NCBI RefSeq assembly: GCF_029893965.1
Contig: NZ_JARXXP010000007.1
Coordinates: 62,001 to 126,000, forward strand
Source: Paenibacillus sp. PastM-3
Lineage (GTDB): Bacteria; Bacillota; Bacilli; Paenibacillales; Paenibacillaceae
Direction: 5' to 3'
Length of the DNA: 64,000 nucleotides
Shown here: positions 33,798-41,800 of the stretch, in pieces
Layout: each line of letters starts with the position of its first letter
How positions within the stretch are numbered: position 1 is the stretch's first letter
Notes under the pieces: generated by a model
Seen by the model: only the letters and a program-made list of their open reading frames with translations
What the model was told of the DNA's origin: nothing
Database searches by the model: none
Translations under genes and position numbers: made by a program

Positions 33798-34058
33798 TTA
33801 AAGAATATAATCAGCAAGCTCCAATACCCAGCCTATTATATAAAGTGCATAGATGAAGCATACGATCGTAACGATAAAGCAAACTAACATTAGCCCAGAC
33901 ATTTTATGTTTAATTGAAAACATTATGAAAAGCACGTAACAAACCACTATAACGGATAACACGCTTATTGGAACTACCGGATTATTATACTGGGGCTGTA
34001 TAGTAAAAAATATAAATTCGTCCTCTTCCTCACCGGCACCGCTGCTCAAGATGCTCAC
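33798..34058 (-). CDS. Small membrane protein (86 aa)
   Basis: Two clear membrane helices (VVPISVLSVIVVCYVLFIMF and SGLMLVCFIVTIVCFIYALY) after an acidic start (GEEEDEF). The start is a GTG at 34058 with a weak ribosome site. No family recognised. Confidence 0.5.
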   Translation of the reverse strand: MSILSSGAGEEEDEFIFFTIQPQYNNPVVPISVLSVIVVCYVLFIMFSIKHKMSGLMLVCFIVTIVCFIYALYIIGWVLELADYIL

Positions 34059-34108
34059 CCTTAAGCTAAGCTTCTATATCTGTCAAAGCAACAATCAGCT
34101 CCCACGTA

Positions 34109-34483
34109 TCACCCTTCTATTAAGCTGTAGAACCTGACTTCCCCATCAGCAGTTTCGGCAATTATAATGTCATTCCGCTCTTTTGCACTGAATATTTTAG
34201 TACCTGGTTCCAGCTTATTTGCGGTCCCGTTCTTGAATTTTCTACCATCCTTCTGCTGCTCAATAACCTCCGTTATTTCTTTATCTTTGGAAAGCGGCAA
34301 TTCATTAACCCAATCGATCCCTGCACTATAAATAATATCCTGGTACATAAAAATGTTTGCAGCGGGATCCGCGTTTAAGACATCGTTAGCTGTTGGATTT
34401 CCGGTGGTATTTGATCCTGTGTTCAGGCTACATCCGGACAGTACCCATACAAACATTGCAACTGCTATCATCATTTTAGGCAT
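34109..34483 (-). CDS. Lipoprotein of unknown function (124 aa)
   Basis: The signal peptide ends in LSGC (lipobox; Cys about residue 18). ATG at 34483 follows CAAGGAGCGTGTAAA. The mature part is mixed (DIIYSAGIDWVNELPLSKDK, TEVIEQQKDGRKFKNGTANK) and resembles small Bacillus lipoproteins that respond to cell state only in general form. No specific family assigned. Confidence 0.75.
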   Translation of the reverse strand: MPKMMIAVAMFVWVLSGCSLNTGSNTTGNPTANDVLNADPAANIFMYQDIIYSAGIDWVNELPLSKDKEITEVIEQQKDGRKFKNGTANKLEPGTKIFSAKERNDIIIAETADGEVRFYSLIEG

Positions 34484-34499
34484 TTTACACGCTCCTTGA

Positions 34500-35124
34500 T
34501 CCCATTTAAAAGATTATAGATCAACCTCTTGACAGCTGTTTCTTTTAAAATGTTCGCGATAATCTGCAACATTCCTGCCCAACGCTGCTTTCCTTTTGAC
34601 AGGAAAAAATGCCAATTCTCTGTAATGGACACAAATGACCTTATTTTGGTCAAAATCCGGTTTCCGAGGCGCTAACGGACCCCAGAGGCTTTATTTGCAT
34701 ACATTTTTCCTCCACCATGCTATTTATAGACTATTAACGGCGCTACGATCCGTTAGCCATGCAGATTGTCCCCTGCAGACGAAATAAGGTCGCTCAGGTC
34801 CGTTAGAAGTTAGTTGGGGAGGCTTAAAAGTTGGCATTGGCAGGGACGGTTTGGGGCTGGATGCCGGGTGGTCACGGGCAGCGGTTGTGTTTGGCAGCGG
34901 ACGGGGCTCAGCTCGCTGAGCCGTTAGCCGAGGGCGGGGACGCGTTAAGTTGGTTGGCTATCAGTGAGGCCCGGGTCTACGGTTGTGATTGGTAGTTTGT
35001 GTGGGTGGAGCGGCGTTTAGGTTGGTTATCGGCAGATTGCAGGTTACTGGTTGTGATTGGCTGTCGCCGGGGCACAGACCTGCGTTAAGTTGGCTGTCGG
35101 CGTAGGCCCTCCCCACAATCTTCC
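34500..35124. other. Intergenic region with two kinds of repeat
   Basis: No gene is supported. Around 34665-34815 there are GCTAACGGACC-, GATCCGTTAGC- and GGTCCGTTAG-type elements of alternating orientation. From 34840 to 35105 a G/T-rich degenerate repeat carries CGTTAAGTTGG and GGTTGTGATTGG motifs several times. Confidence 0.5.
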
Positions 35125-35163
35125 CACAATAAAACAAACAGCCGCTCCGTTAGGAGAGGCTGA
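35125..35163 (-). terminator. Terminator overlapping the stop of the lyase-like gene
   Basis: Leftward: CAGCCTCTCC-TAA-CGGAGCGGCTG followed by TTTGTTTTATT. The stop codon sits in the loop. Confidence 0.75.
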
Positions 35164-36883
35164 TGCGCAGCGTATAATCCAGCGGCGTAATAAGCGTTAC
35201 AATAACCTTCTGGCAGCCGTCCGGGTAGCTCATGCCCCGGATTTCGGCCAAATGGTGCTCGTGGCTGCCGTGCTCAAGCTCCATCCAGTCTCCGCCGGAG
35301 CTATAGCGCAGCTTGCCGGATTTCCAGAAGGAGGCCTCGTTCATTCCCGGAACCGGCGTCAGCGCCTCTCCCTCCAAGGTGCCTTCACTGCCGAAGAGCA
35401 GCACGATCTGGGTCAGCACATCCGCCGGTGACGGCGATGTGAACTGCAGATCCCAGCCTCCGCTGTGCTCGCTCACCAGGACGGAGACTTTACTGGCCTG
35501 TGAATGGGTAAGCGGCCTTTCGCCGTGCGGCAGCAGATACCATGGACTGGCGGGCAGGCCTGAAAGCGGCGGCAGCTTGTCTGCAGGAATCGTGCCGTAA
35601 TAGCCCTTCTCCCCGGTGGACTCCAGCAGGAAGCCTGCCTCGGTCTCCAGCAGGGAATCCATAGTGATCAGCCCCGGCTCAAAGCTGGAAGCCAGCTGAA
35701 CCCCGAGCAGCCGCGCCTTGCCGTGCCGCAGGGAGAACAGGGAGGAAGCCTCGGTCATCACGCTCACGCTCGTAGAGCCGCTGCGGACCCTGGCAACCGG
35801 GGCCCCGAATTCGGTATGCTGCTTACTGTGGCGGACAGGGCCGCCATAGCCGTCATGTCCGATCTTGTCCAGCAGCTCCCGGCGGTTAAATGCGCCGTTG
35901 ATTACCTTGCGGTACTGGCCAGGCAGCTCTCCCGGTTGCACCGCAGCCGATTGCAGCTGCGGGTACAATAGGAAGCCAAGCATGATCTGATTCGGCAGCG
36001 AACCGGGGTGAGTAACAGAGCGGCCGGCCAGCTCGGCCAGTGCAGCAAACTCGGCATCCCCGTCAAGCTCAGCCATCAGCTTATAGCACAGATAGTAGTC
36101 CGCCAGCGAGAAGACACTGCCGAAATCCTGGCGTCCCGAATAATCGGTCACTACCTCCCCGTCGGGATGGACGAGATATTTCATCATCCGCAAATTGCGG
36201 CGGACCGGCTCAAGCAGCTCAGGCCGGTTCAAATCCCAGGCGGCATAATAGAGCATGATGTCACTGACCGTGTTATAGATCCCGTTGCTCCGCTCCGTCC
36301 ACTCTCCGTCCGGGGTGATATCCATCCCCTCCTGCAGCCATTCCTCCGCTCTGCGCTTCAGCTTATTTTCTCCGAAAATCCGGTACAGGGAGCCGAGTGC
36401 AGCGGTCAGTACCCAGCGGTGGTTGGGCGTATGTACGCCGCCGGTCAGCATCGCCGGAAATGTCCGCTGCAGAAACATGCCAATCATCTCCTGAACCATG
36501 CCGGCAGGCTCCCACGCCTGCTGCTCCAGCAGGGTATAGATATTAGCCAGCCCCACTACCACAAAGGCCGTATCCGGCGGTGAATGATAGTTGGTCCAGC
36601 CCGGTGATATCGTTCCATCCTCATGCTGGAACCGCAGCATGAAATCCGCCGCTTCGTGCAGCTGCCGAAGCAGGGCCGGATCGCGGTAATACTGCGATTG
36701 CGGATTGCACAGCGCAGCAGCCCAGGCCGCAATGTATTGGGCGGTGCCGGTATGATTCGGCCAGGCTACCCCGCTTAGCGGATCACGCACCCCTCCAAAG
36801 TAACGGTTATCCCGGTCAGATATCTGTATTGCCAGTGATTCCTGTGTCCACTTGTCATTTATTGCTGTTATCCTGTCGAACAT
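35150..36883 (-). CDS. Predicted (alpha/alpha)-toroid polysaccharide lyase/hydrolase-like protein
   Basis: 577 residues, no signal peptide, so probably cytosolic. The first about 330 residues are helix-rich with repeated aromatic motifs (ADFMLRFQHEDGTISPGWTN, GVHTPNHRWVLTAALGSLYR, SNGIYNTVSDIMLYYAAWDL), as in (alpha/alpha)6-toroid enzymes such as heparinase-II-type lyases. The rest is beta-rich. I cannot assign a family or catalytic residues with certainty. It starts three bases after the isomerase gene's stop, so both probably act on the same imported oligosaccharide. Confidence 0.65.
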   Translation of the reverse strand: MFDRITAINDKWTQESLAIQISDRDNRYFGGVRDPLSGVAWPNHTGTAQYIAAWAAALCNPQSQYYRDPALLRQLHEAADFMLRFQHEDGTISPGWTNYHSPPDTAFVVVGLANIYTLLEQQAWEPAGMVQEMIGMFLQRTFPAMLTGGVHTPNHRWVLTAALGSLYRIFGENKLKRRAEEWLQEGMDITPDGEWTERSNGIYNTVSDIMLYYAAWDLNRPELLEPVRRNLRMMKYLVHPDGEVVTDYSGRQDFGSVFSLADYYLCYKLMAELDGDAEFAALAELAGRSVTHPGSLPNQIMLGFLLYPQLQSAAVQPGELPGQYRKVINGAFNRRELLDKIGHDGYGGPVRHSKQHTEFGAPVARVRSGSTSVSVMTEASSLFSLRHGKARLLGVQLASSFEPGLITMDSLLETEAGFLLESTGEKGYYGTIPADKLPPLSGLPASPWYLLPHGERPLTHSQASKVSVLVSEHSGGWDLQFTSPSPADVLTQIVLLFGSEGTLEGEALTPVPGMNEASFWKSGKLRYSSGGDWMELEHGSHEHHLAEIRGMSYPDGCQKVIVTLITPLDYTLRISLS

Positions 36884-36886
36884 CTG

Positions 36887-37870
36887 CTACTCCCCTCCAA
36901 CTGTCGGCGCAAGCCGCCCCCCGGTGCGCCGGGCTATCTTTGAAACAAGCATCTGATGACTCTGCTCAATATCCGCCGGAGTACAGGCTGCTTTCAGCTC
37001 ATACACCTTGACCGGAGCCTGCGCAATAATATCCAGGAATGAGTCAAAGCCTTCATCGTCCCCGCTGTGCACATAAGGACACCAGTGATCCGACAATCCA
37101 ATTGTTTCATGTATATGAACGCCTACAATATCTTCTATCATTGCATTCGCTTCGTTCACATTGTCATAAAGCCCCATCCGTCCCATCATCATGCCGTGGC
37201 CGATGTCATACCACAGGCCGACCGGTGCTCCCTTCAGACCTGAGATAATCGTTCTGGCTTCCTCCAGCGTCGGCATCTGATTGCAGCGTGAACGGGTCTC
37301 AATGCCGAATTTCACTTTGTACCCTCGTCTCGCCGATTGCTCGCACACGTCGTCGAGGCTGCTCATAATACGCTGAATATAGCCGTCGCTCAAGGCTTCC
37401 CGGCGCTCAATCATTTCAGCCCAAAGCCGCTGATACGCGGCGGATTCCCGGCCTTGTGTGTTGTAGATCTCTTTAAGCTGATCGTCAATATCCCGGTCAA
37501 AAGGAACCTCCCCGGGATGCACCACAACGGCCTCTGCCCCATAGCGGTGGGCGTATTCCGCCGACTGCAGCAGCAGCTCCACCGCCCTGTTCCTCCGCTC
37601 CTTGTCCTCAAAGCCGAGCAGCACTGAATCTGTGCCGTAGTCGGGATCGGCTATATGCGGGAATGTATTATGCACACTGGAGATACCGATCTCCCTGCGT
37701 TCAATCAGCGGCTCGATGGTCTGCAGCATTTCACGGGTTACATTGTAGTTCAGTTCAACTCTGGAGAAGCCCAGCGAACGGATTTCCTCAATCATCCGGT
37801 CACCCGATTCATGCCTTCTGATATTCCAGCAGGTCGAGAAGGAGTATTGCTCTTTTGCTGTGAATTCCAC
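36887..37870 (-). CDS. Sugar phosphate isomerase/epimerase (AP endonuclease 2 fold)
   Basis: 327 residues from a GTG at 37870. TIM-barrel metal-binding features are visible: AVVVHPGEVPF, KFGIETRSRCNQMPTLEEAR (metal Glu), GLWYDIGHGMM (Asp and His), GVHIHETIGLSDHWCPYVHS. Xylose-isomerase-like enzymes of this family epimerise or isomerise sugars or sugar phosphates. The gene lies directly after the Lpl-type permeases and before the lyase-like gene. Confidence 0.85.
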   Translation of the reverse strand: MEFTAKEQYSFSTCWNIRRHESGDRMIEEIRSLGFSRVELNYNVTREMLQTIEPLIERREIGISSVHNTFPHIADPDYGTDSVLLGFEDKERRNRAVELLLQSAEYAHRYGAEAVVVHPGEVPFDRDIDDQLKEIYNTQGRESAAYQRLWAEMIERREALSDGYIQRIMSSLDDVCEQSARRGYKVKFGIETRSRCNQMPTLEEARTIISGLKGAPVGLWYDIGHGMMMGRMGLYDNVNEANAMIEDIVGVHIHETIGLSDHWCPYVHSGDDEGFDSFLDIIAQAPVKVYELKAACTPADIEQSHQMLVSKIARRTGGRLAPTVGGE

Positions 37871-37928
37871 TCTTGATCACCCTCTCTTTATAATGGTTAG
37901 CCGAAGTTCTTTCAACTCCCGCACTGTC

Positions 37929-38849
37929 TTATCCCTTAACAGCCCCGGTCATTACACCGGAGACAAAATATCTCTGCAGCCAAGGGTACACCAGCAGAAT
38001 CGGCACGGTCGCGAACATTACCGTTGCAGCCTTGAGGCTTTCCGGCACTACTGTACTGATGGCGTTGCCCTCCATCCGCATCAGATCCGACACCTGGCTG
38101 TTCTGGATCATCTGATACAGCTTAAGCTGCAGCGGGTACAGCTCCGGCTTGGTGATATACATCAGCGTATCCTGAAATCCGTTCCACCGGCCGACTGCAT
38201 AGAACAGGCTTAATGTAGCAAGCACCGGCATGGACAGCGGCAGGATAATCCGGAGCAGCGTGCCGAACTGGCTGCTGCCGTCAATCTCTGCGGACTCCTT
38301 CAGCGCATCCGGAATCCCGGCGAGGAAAGAGATCAGGATGATCATGTAGAACGGGCTGATCAGACCGGGCAGAATAAGCGCCCAGATTGTATTAAGCAGG
38401 TGCAATTCACGTGTAAGAATATATTCAGGAATAATACCGCCGCTGAAAAACATCGTTACTACTATGATGAACATAAAGATTTTACGGCCCTTCAGGTCCT
38501 TCTTGGACAGCGCATAGCCGGCGGCAACCGTCATCATCATGCAGAGCACCGTAAAGAGCACGGTCAGGAAGATTGTGAAGCCCAGTGAACGGATCATGGC
38601 AGCATCACTGAACACTTTTTTATATGCCTCAACATTGAAGTCCAGCGGGAATAAGGTTACTTTTCCTGAAGAGATCGGTACGGTCCCGCTGAAGGATACA
38701 GCCACAATATGAATAAACGGAATCAGACAGGCCAGCACCGCCAGGATTAGACAGACGACTATGACCACATCAAATGCATTGTTAGCCGCTCTTTTGTTTG
38801 TTATGTTAGTCGCTCTTTTGCTCATTATGTTAACTGCTCTTTCACTCAT
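37929..38849 (-). CDS. Carbohydrate ABC transporter permease (LplC type)
   Basis: 306 residues from the ATG at 38849 (AGGGAGTGTACATT). Six membrane helices; the EAA loop is in ESAEIDGSSQFGTLLRIILP. The C-terminus ends YPWLQRYFVSGVMTGAVKG, typical of the LplC group that imports complex oligosaccharides. Unusually the N-terminus has three tandem eight-residue repeats (SERAVNIM, SKRATNIT, NKRAANNA). It pairs with the permease at 38877 and the binding protein at 39858. Confidence 0.93.
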   Translation of the reverse strand: MSERAVNIMSKRATNITNKRAANNAFDVVIVVCLILAVLACLIPFIHIVAVSFSGTVPISSGKVTLFPLDFNVEAYKKVFSDAAMIRSLGFTIFLTVLFTVLCMMMTVAAGYALSKKDLKGRKIFMFIIVVTMFFSGGIIPEYILTRELHLLNTIWALILPGLISPFYMIILISFLAGIPDALKESAEIDGSSQFGTLLRIILPLSMPVLATLSLFYAVGRWNGFQDTLMYITKPELYPLQLKLYQMIQNSQVSDLMRMEGNAISTVVPESLKAATVMFATVPILLVYPWLQRYFVSGVMTGAVKG

Positions 38850-38876
38850 AATGTACACTCCCTGTCAAAAGGTTGT

Positions 38877-39779
38877 TTATAGAATGCTCTCGTCAGTGAG
38901 CTTTTTGGAGATATAATTGGCCGCCAGCAGGAAGATCAGTCCGACCACCGCCTGGAAGAGCCCGACTACTGTAGCCAGCGTATACTGCCCCGATTCCAGT
39001 CCAATCCGGTATACGAAGGTGCTCAGCACATCCGAATATTCCCTTACAGCCAGGTTGCCGATAACAAACGGGCGCTCGAAGCCGATCGAAATCATATTTC
39101 CCAGATTGATGATCAGCAGCGTAACAATCGTCGGCTTGATTCCCGGAATCGTTATATGCAGAATGCGCTTCAGCCTGCCGGCCCCGTCCACTTCAGCCGC
39201 CTCGAACAATTCTTTATTGATGCCGGTAAGCGCTGCCAGATAGAGAATCGTCCCCCAGCCGGCACTTTGCCAGACCCCGGTCAGCAGGTAAGTGATCAGC
39301 CAGTACTTTTTATCAGACAGAAACGGAACAGCATCGAAGCCCAGGCTCATCAGCAGATTGTTGATCATACCGGACTGTGTGCCGAACAGCTGGTAGACGA
39401 TTCCCCCGATGATTACCCAGGAAATAAAATGCGGAATATACAGAATGGTCTGCGACAGCTTTTTAAACCAGGCCACTTTCAGCTCAAACAGCATAATCGC
39501 CAGAATTAACGGTGCCGGAAAAGATACGATAAGATCGAGAAAATTCAGCATCAGCGTATTTCGCAGGGTTAAGTAGAAATCATGATTGGCAAAAACTTCG
39601 CGGAATCCGTCCAGGCCGATCCATTCACTGCCGCCGATTCCCCTGAAAAAGTTGAAATCCTTAAAAGCAATCTGCACACCGTACATAGGGCCGTATTTAA
39701 AAATAATGAAAAAGGTAATGGGCAGCACCAGCAATGCATACATCTGCCAGTTTCTGCGGAAATATCGGGCGTACCCCAT
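38877..39779 (-). CDS. ABC transporter permease (LplB type)
   Basis: 300 residues from ATG 39779, nine bases after AAAGGAGGA; the longer open frame upstream runs into the binding-protein gene gap. Six membrane helices and the EAA loop ELFEAAEVDGAGRLKRILHI. LplB-type N-terminus (YARYFRRNWQMYALLVLPIT). It forms the import channel with the LplC-type partner. No ATPase gene is nearby; a shared MsmX-like ATPase is expected. Confidence 0.93.
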   Translation of the reverse strand: MGYARYFRRNWQMYALLVLPITFFIIFKYGPMYGVQIAFKDFNFFRGIGGSEWIGLDGFREVFANHDFYLTLRNTLMLNFLDLIVSFPAPLILAIMLFELKVAWFKKLSQTILYIPHFISWVIIGGIVYQLFGTQSGMINNLLMSLGFDAVPFLSDKKYWLITYLLTGVWQSAGWGTILYLAALTGINKELFEAAEVDGAGRLKRILHITIPGIKPTIVTLLIINLGNMISIGFERPFVIGNLAVREYSDVLSTFVYRIGLESGQYTLATVVGLFQAVVGLIFLLAANYISKKLTDESIL

Positions 39780-39857
39780 GGGCGGCTCCTCCTTTACTGT
39801 GCCTCTTATGGTAAGGGAGCAGCACGGCCTGCAGCCGCACCACTCCATCAAGATCTG

Positions 39858-41456
39858 TTATTGCTGCCCGCTGTAAGCTGCTTTGCGTTCATCCAGGATC
39901 GCCTGTCCGCCGCTTGCCATATAGTCCTTCAGCATACTTTCATAGGTTGCATCGAAATCCGCAGGGGATACCATCGCCGATTTTACAATCAGCTGCTTCG
40001 CCTTTTCGCTGAGTGTGGTGCCGTATTTACTTTCGGCCTCAATTGGACGGCTGGTATACACAGGCTCGATGACATCGGTGTTTGAAATATCAAGCGATTT
40101 GGCAATGATATCCTGGTACTCAGGCTTGAAGCTCTTCACAAAAGCCTCATTGTTCTTCTCCTGGCTCTCGAAAATCCGGCCGTTAGCAATAATCCCGATA
40201 TCCCCGCCGCCCATCAGCTTGTTCGTGGACTCGGCAGATAAATTCGGAATGGCAACCGGAACTCCGTCCTCCAGGGTGTAGTGCTCACCTTCAATCCCGT
40301 TCTGAATGTACATCAGATGATCCCCGGAGGCCATCCAGTCTAAGTATTTGATCGCTTCAACCGCATGCTTGCTGGACTTGGGAATCATGATATACATTCC
40401 GTTCGGGGCAGCCACCGGCTTGGCGTGCTTGCCTTCACTGTTCGTATAAGGATCAATCGCGGTCAGGACCGCATCCGGATGGTTCTGCAGGAGCAAATCA
40501 TAAGCACCGTCAGGATAAAAAATATTATCATTGTCCTCACTGAACGCACCTACGAGCCCGGAGCCGATATTCTGCGTCAGTGTTTCTTTATTTTCATCCA
40601 GGGCAAAATCCTTGCTGATCAGCCCTTCGTTATACAGCTTGTTCATATATTGTACTGCGTCCTTGAAGCCGGGCAGCAGAATCGGATAATCTCTGGAACT
40701 CAGTGTCTGGGTCAGCTCAAAGCGCTCCTGCTCGGTGACTGGCTGGATAAAGGACCAGATCAGCGACTCATATTGCCCCGGGGCAATCGTCATTCCGAGC
40801 GGAATAACCTTGCCTCCGGTTTCACCCGGGTCCTGTTCTTTGAAGGCTACCAAGGTGTCATACAGTTCCTCAGTTGTCGTTGGAACCGGCAGCCCCAGTT
40901 TATCCAGCCAATCCTGGCGTACAAAGGAGGCGTATTTCCCTACGGTTGAGCGTTTAGCCGGGATACTGTATTGCACGCCTTCAAATTGGCCGTATTTCAG
41001 CGTATCTTCGCCAAGGAAGGCTTTCAGGTTCGGTCCGTATTCATCCAGCAGCGGAGCCAGATCCGTCAGGCCGCCTTGCTCGGCATATTTATTGAAGGTA
41101 CCGGAATCGTAGGTGAACACAATATCAGGGACATCTGTGCCGCTCGCCATCAATACATTAAGCTTGGTTACTTCCTCCGAGCGGGGAATAGGAACAAATT
41201 CGACGTCGATATTGTTCGGCTGGCCGAAGCTTTCTTTTACATAGTCGGTCAAAAAGTTATCCGATGCCGTAAGTCCTGCCGGTGCGTTGCCGCGGTCAAA
41301 CACTTCGATTTTTAAGCTTCCAGCCTGTTGTGATCCGCCGTCACTTGCATTTGCACTGGTACTGTTATCCTGTGAACACGCAGATAATAATACTGAAGAA
41401 GCAAGAACTGCCGAAAGACCCAAAGCCATTTTCCCTTTGCTGTGACCGATTGCCAT
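39858..41456 (-). CDS. Extracellular sugar-binding lipoprotein (LplA type)
   Basis: 532 residues. Lipobox LSAC (Cys about residue 27) after a signal peptide. Length and features (NIDVEFVPIPRSEEVTKLNV, MASGTDVPDIVF, YDSGTFNKYAEQGGLTDLAP) match the large LplA-type solute-binding proteins. It captures an oligosaccharide outside the membrane for the two permeases downstream on the same strand. Strong GGTGAGGGAAT ribosome site. Confidence 0.94.
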   Translation of the reverse strand: MAIGHSKGKMALGLSAVLASSVLLSACSQDNSTSANASDGGSQQAGSLKIEVFDRGNAPAGLTASDNFLTDYVKESFGQPNNIDVEFVPIPRSEEVTKLNVLMASGTDVPDIVFTYDSGTFNKYAEQGGLTDLAPLLDEYGPNLKAFLGEDTLKYGQFEGVQYSIPAKRSTVGKYASFVRQDWLDKLGLPVPTTTEELYDTLVAFKEQDPGETGGKVIPLGMTIAPGQYESLIWSFIQPVTEQERFELTQTLSSRDYPILLPGFKDAVQYMNKLYNEGLISKDFALDENKETLTQNIGSGLVGAFSEDNDNIFYPDGAYDLLLQNHPDAVLTAIDPYTNSEGKHAKPVAAPNGMYIMIPKSSKHAVEAIKYLDWMASGDHLMYIQNGIEGEHYTLEDGVPVAIPNLSAESTNKLMGGGDIGIIANGRIFESQEKNNEAFVKSFKPEYQDIIAKSLDISNTDVIEPVYTSRPIEAESKYGTTLSEKAKQLIVKSAMVSPADFDATYESMLKDYMASGGQAILDERKAAYSGQQ

Positions 41457-41741
41457 ATTCCCTCACCTTACCCTTTCGAATTCTGGTATTAATCCAGTCG
41501 TCTCTGTCTCTGCTATGCTTTCGACTTGATCATGGGATGAATTATTACATCGTTTTTAAAAATGTACAATATACATGTTTCTTTGCGCTTTTTCATGAAA
41601 ATTATAAGAATTTACGTCATTTTTCATGACATATATACAGTTTTCTAGTGAATTCCAGGTGTTAATTCGTTGAAATTCTGATAAATATACCACATATATA
41701 ACATTAAGTGTTCTATGTATGCCAGCTGATTTCCGATAAAA

Positions 41742-41781
41742 AAGCGTAAATGCCGGCCGCATGGCTTCCGGATTTACGCTT
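41742..41781 (-). terminator. Terminator of the AraC-type sensor gene
   Basis: Leftward: AAGCGTAAATCCGG / CCGGCATTTACGCTT (one bulge) followed by TTTTTTATCGG. Confidence 0.85.
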
Positions 41782-41800
41782 GCATTTGTTCTTCTATATC

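Noticed and set aside
34471..34653. 60-codon leftward frame upstream of the lipoprotein gene
   Set aside because: It overlaps the lipoprotein start and its ribosome site, with no start signals of its own.
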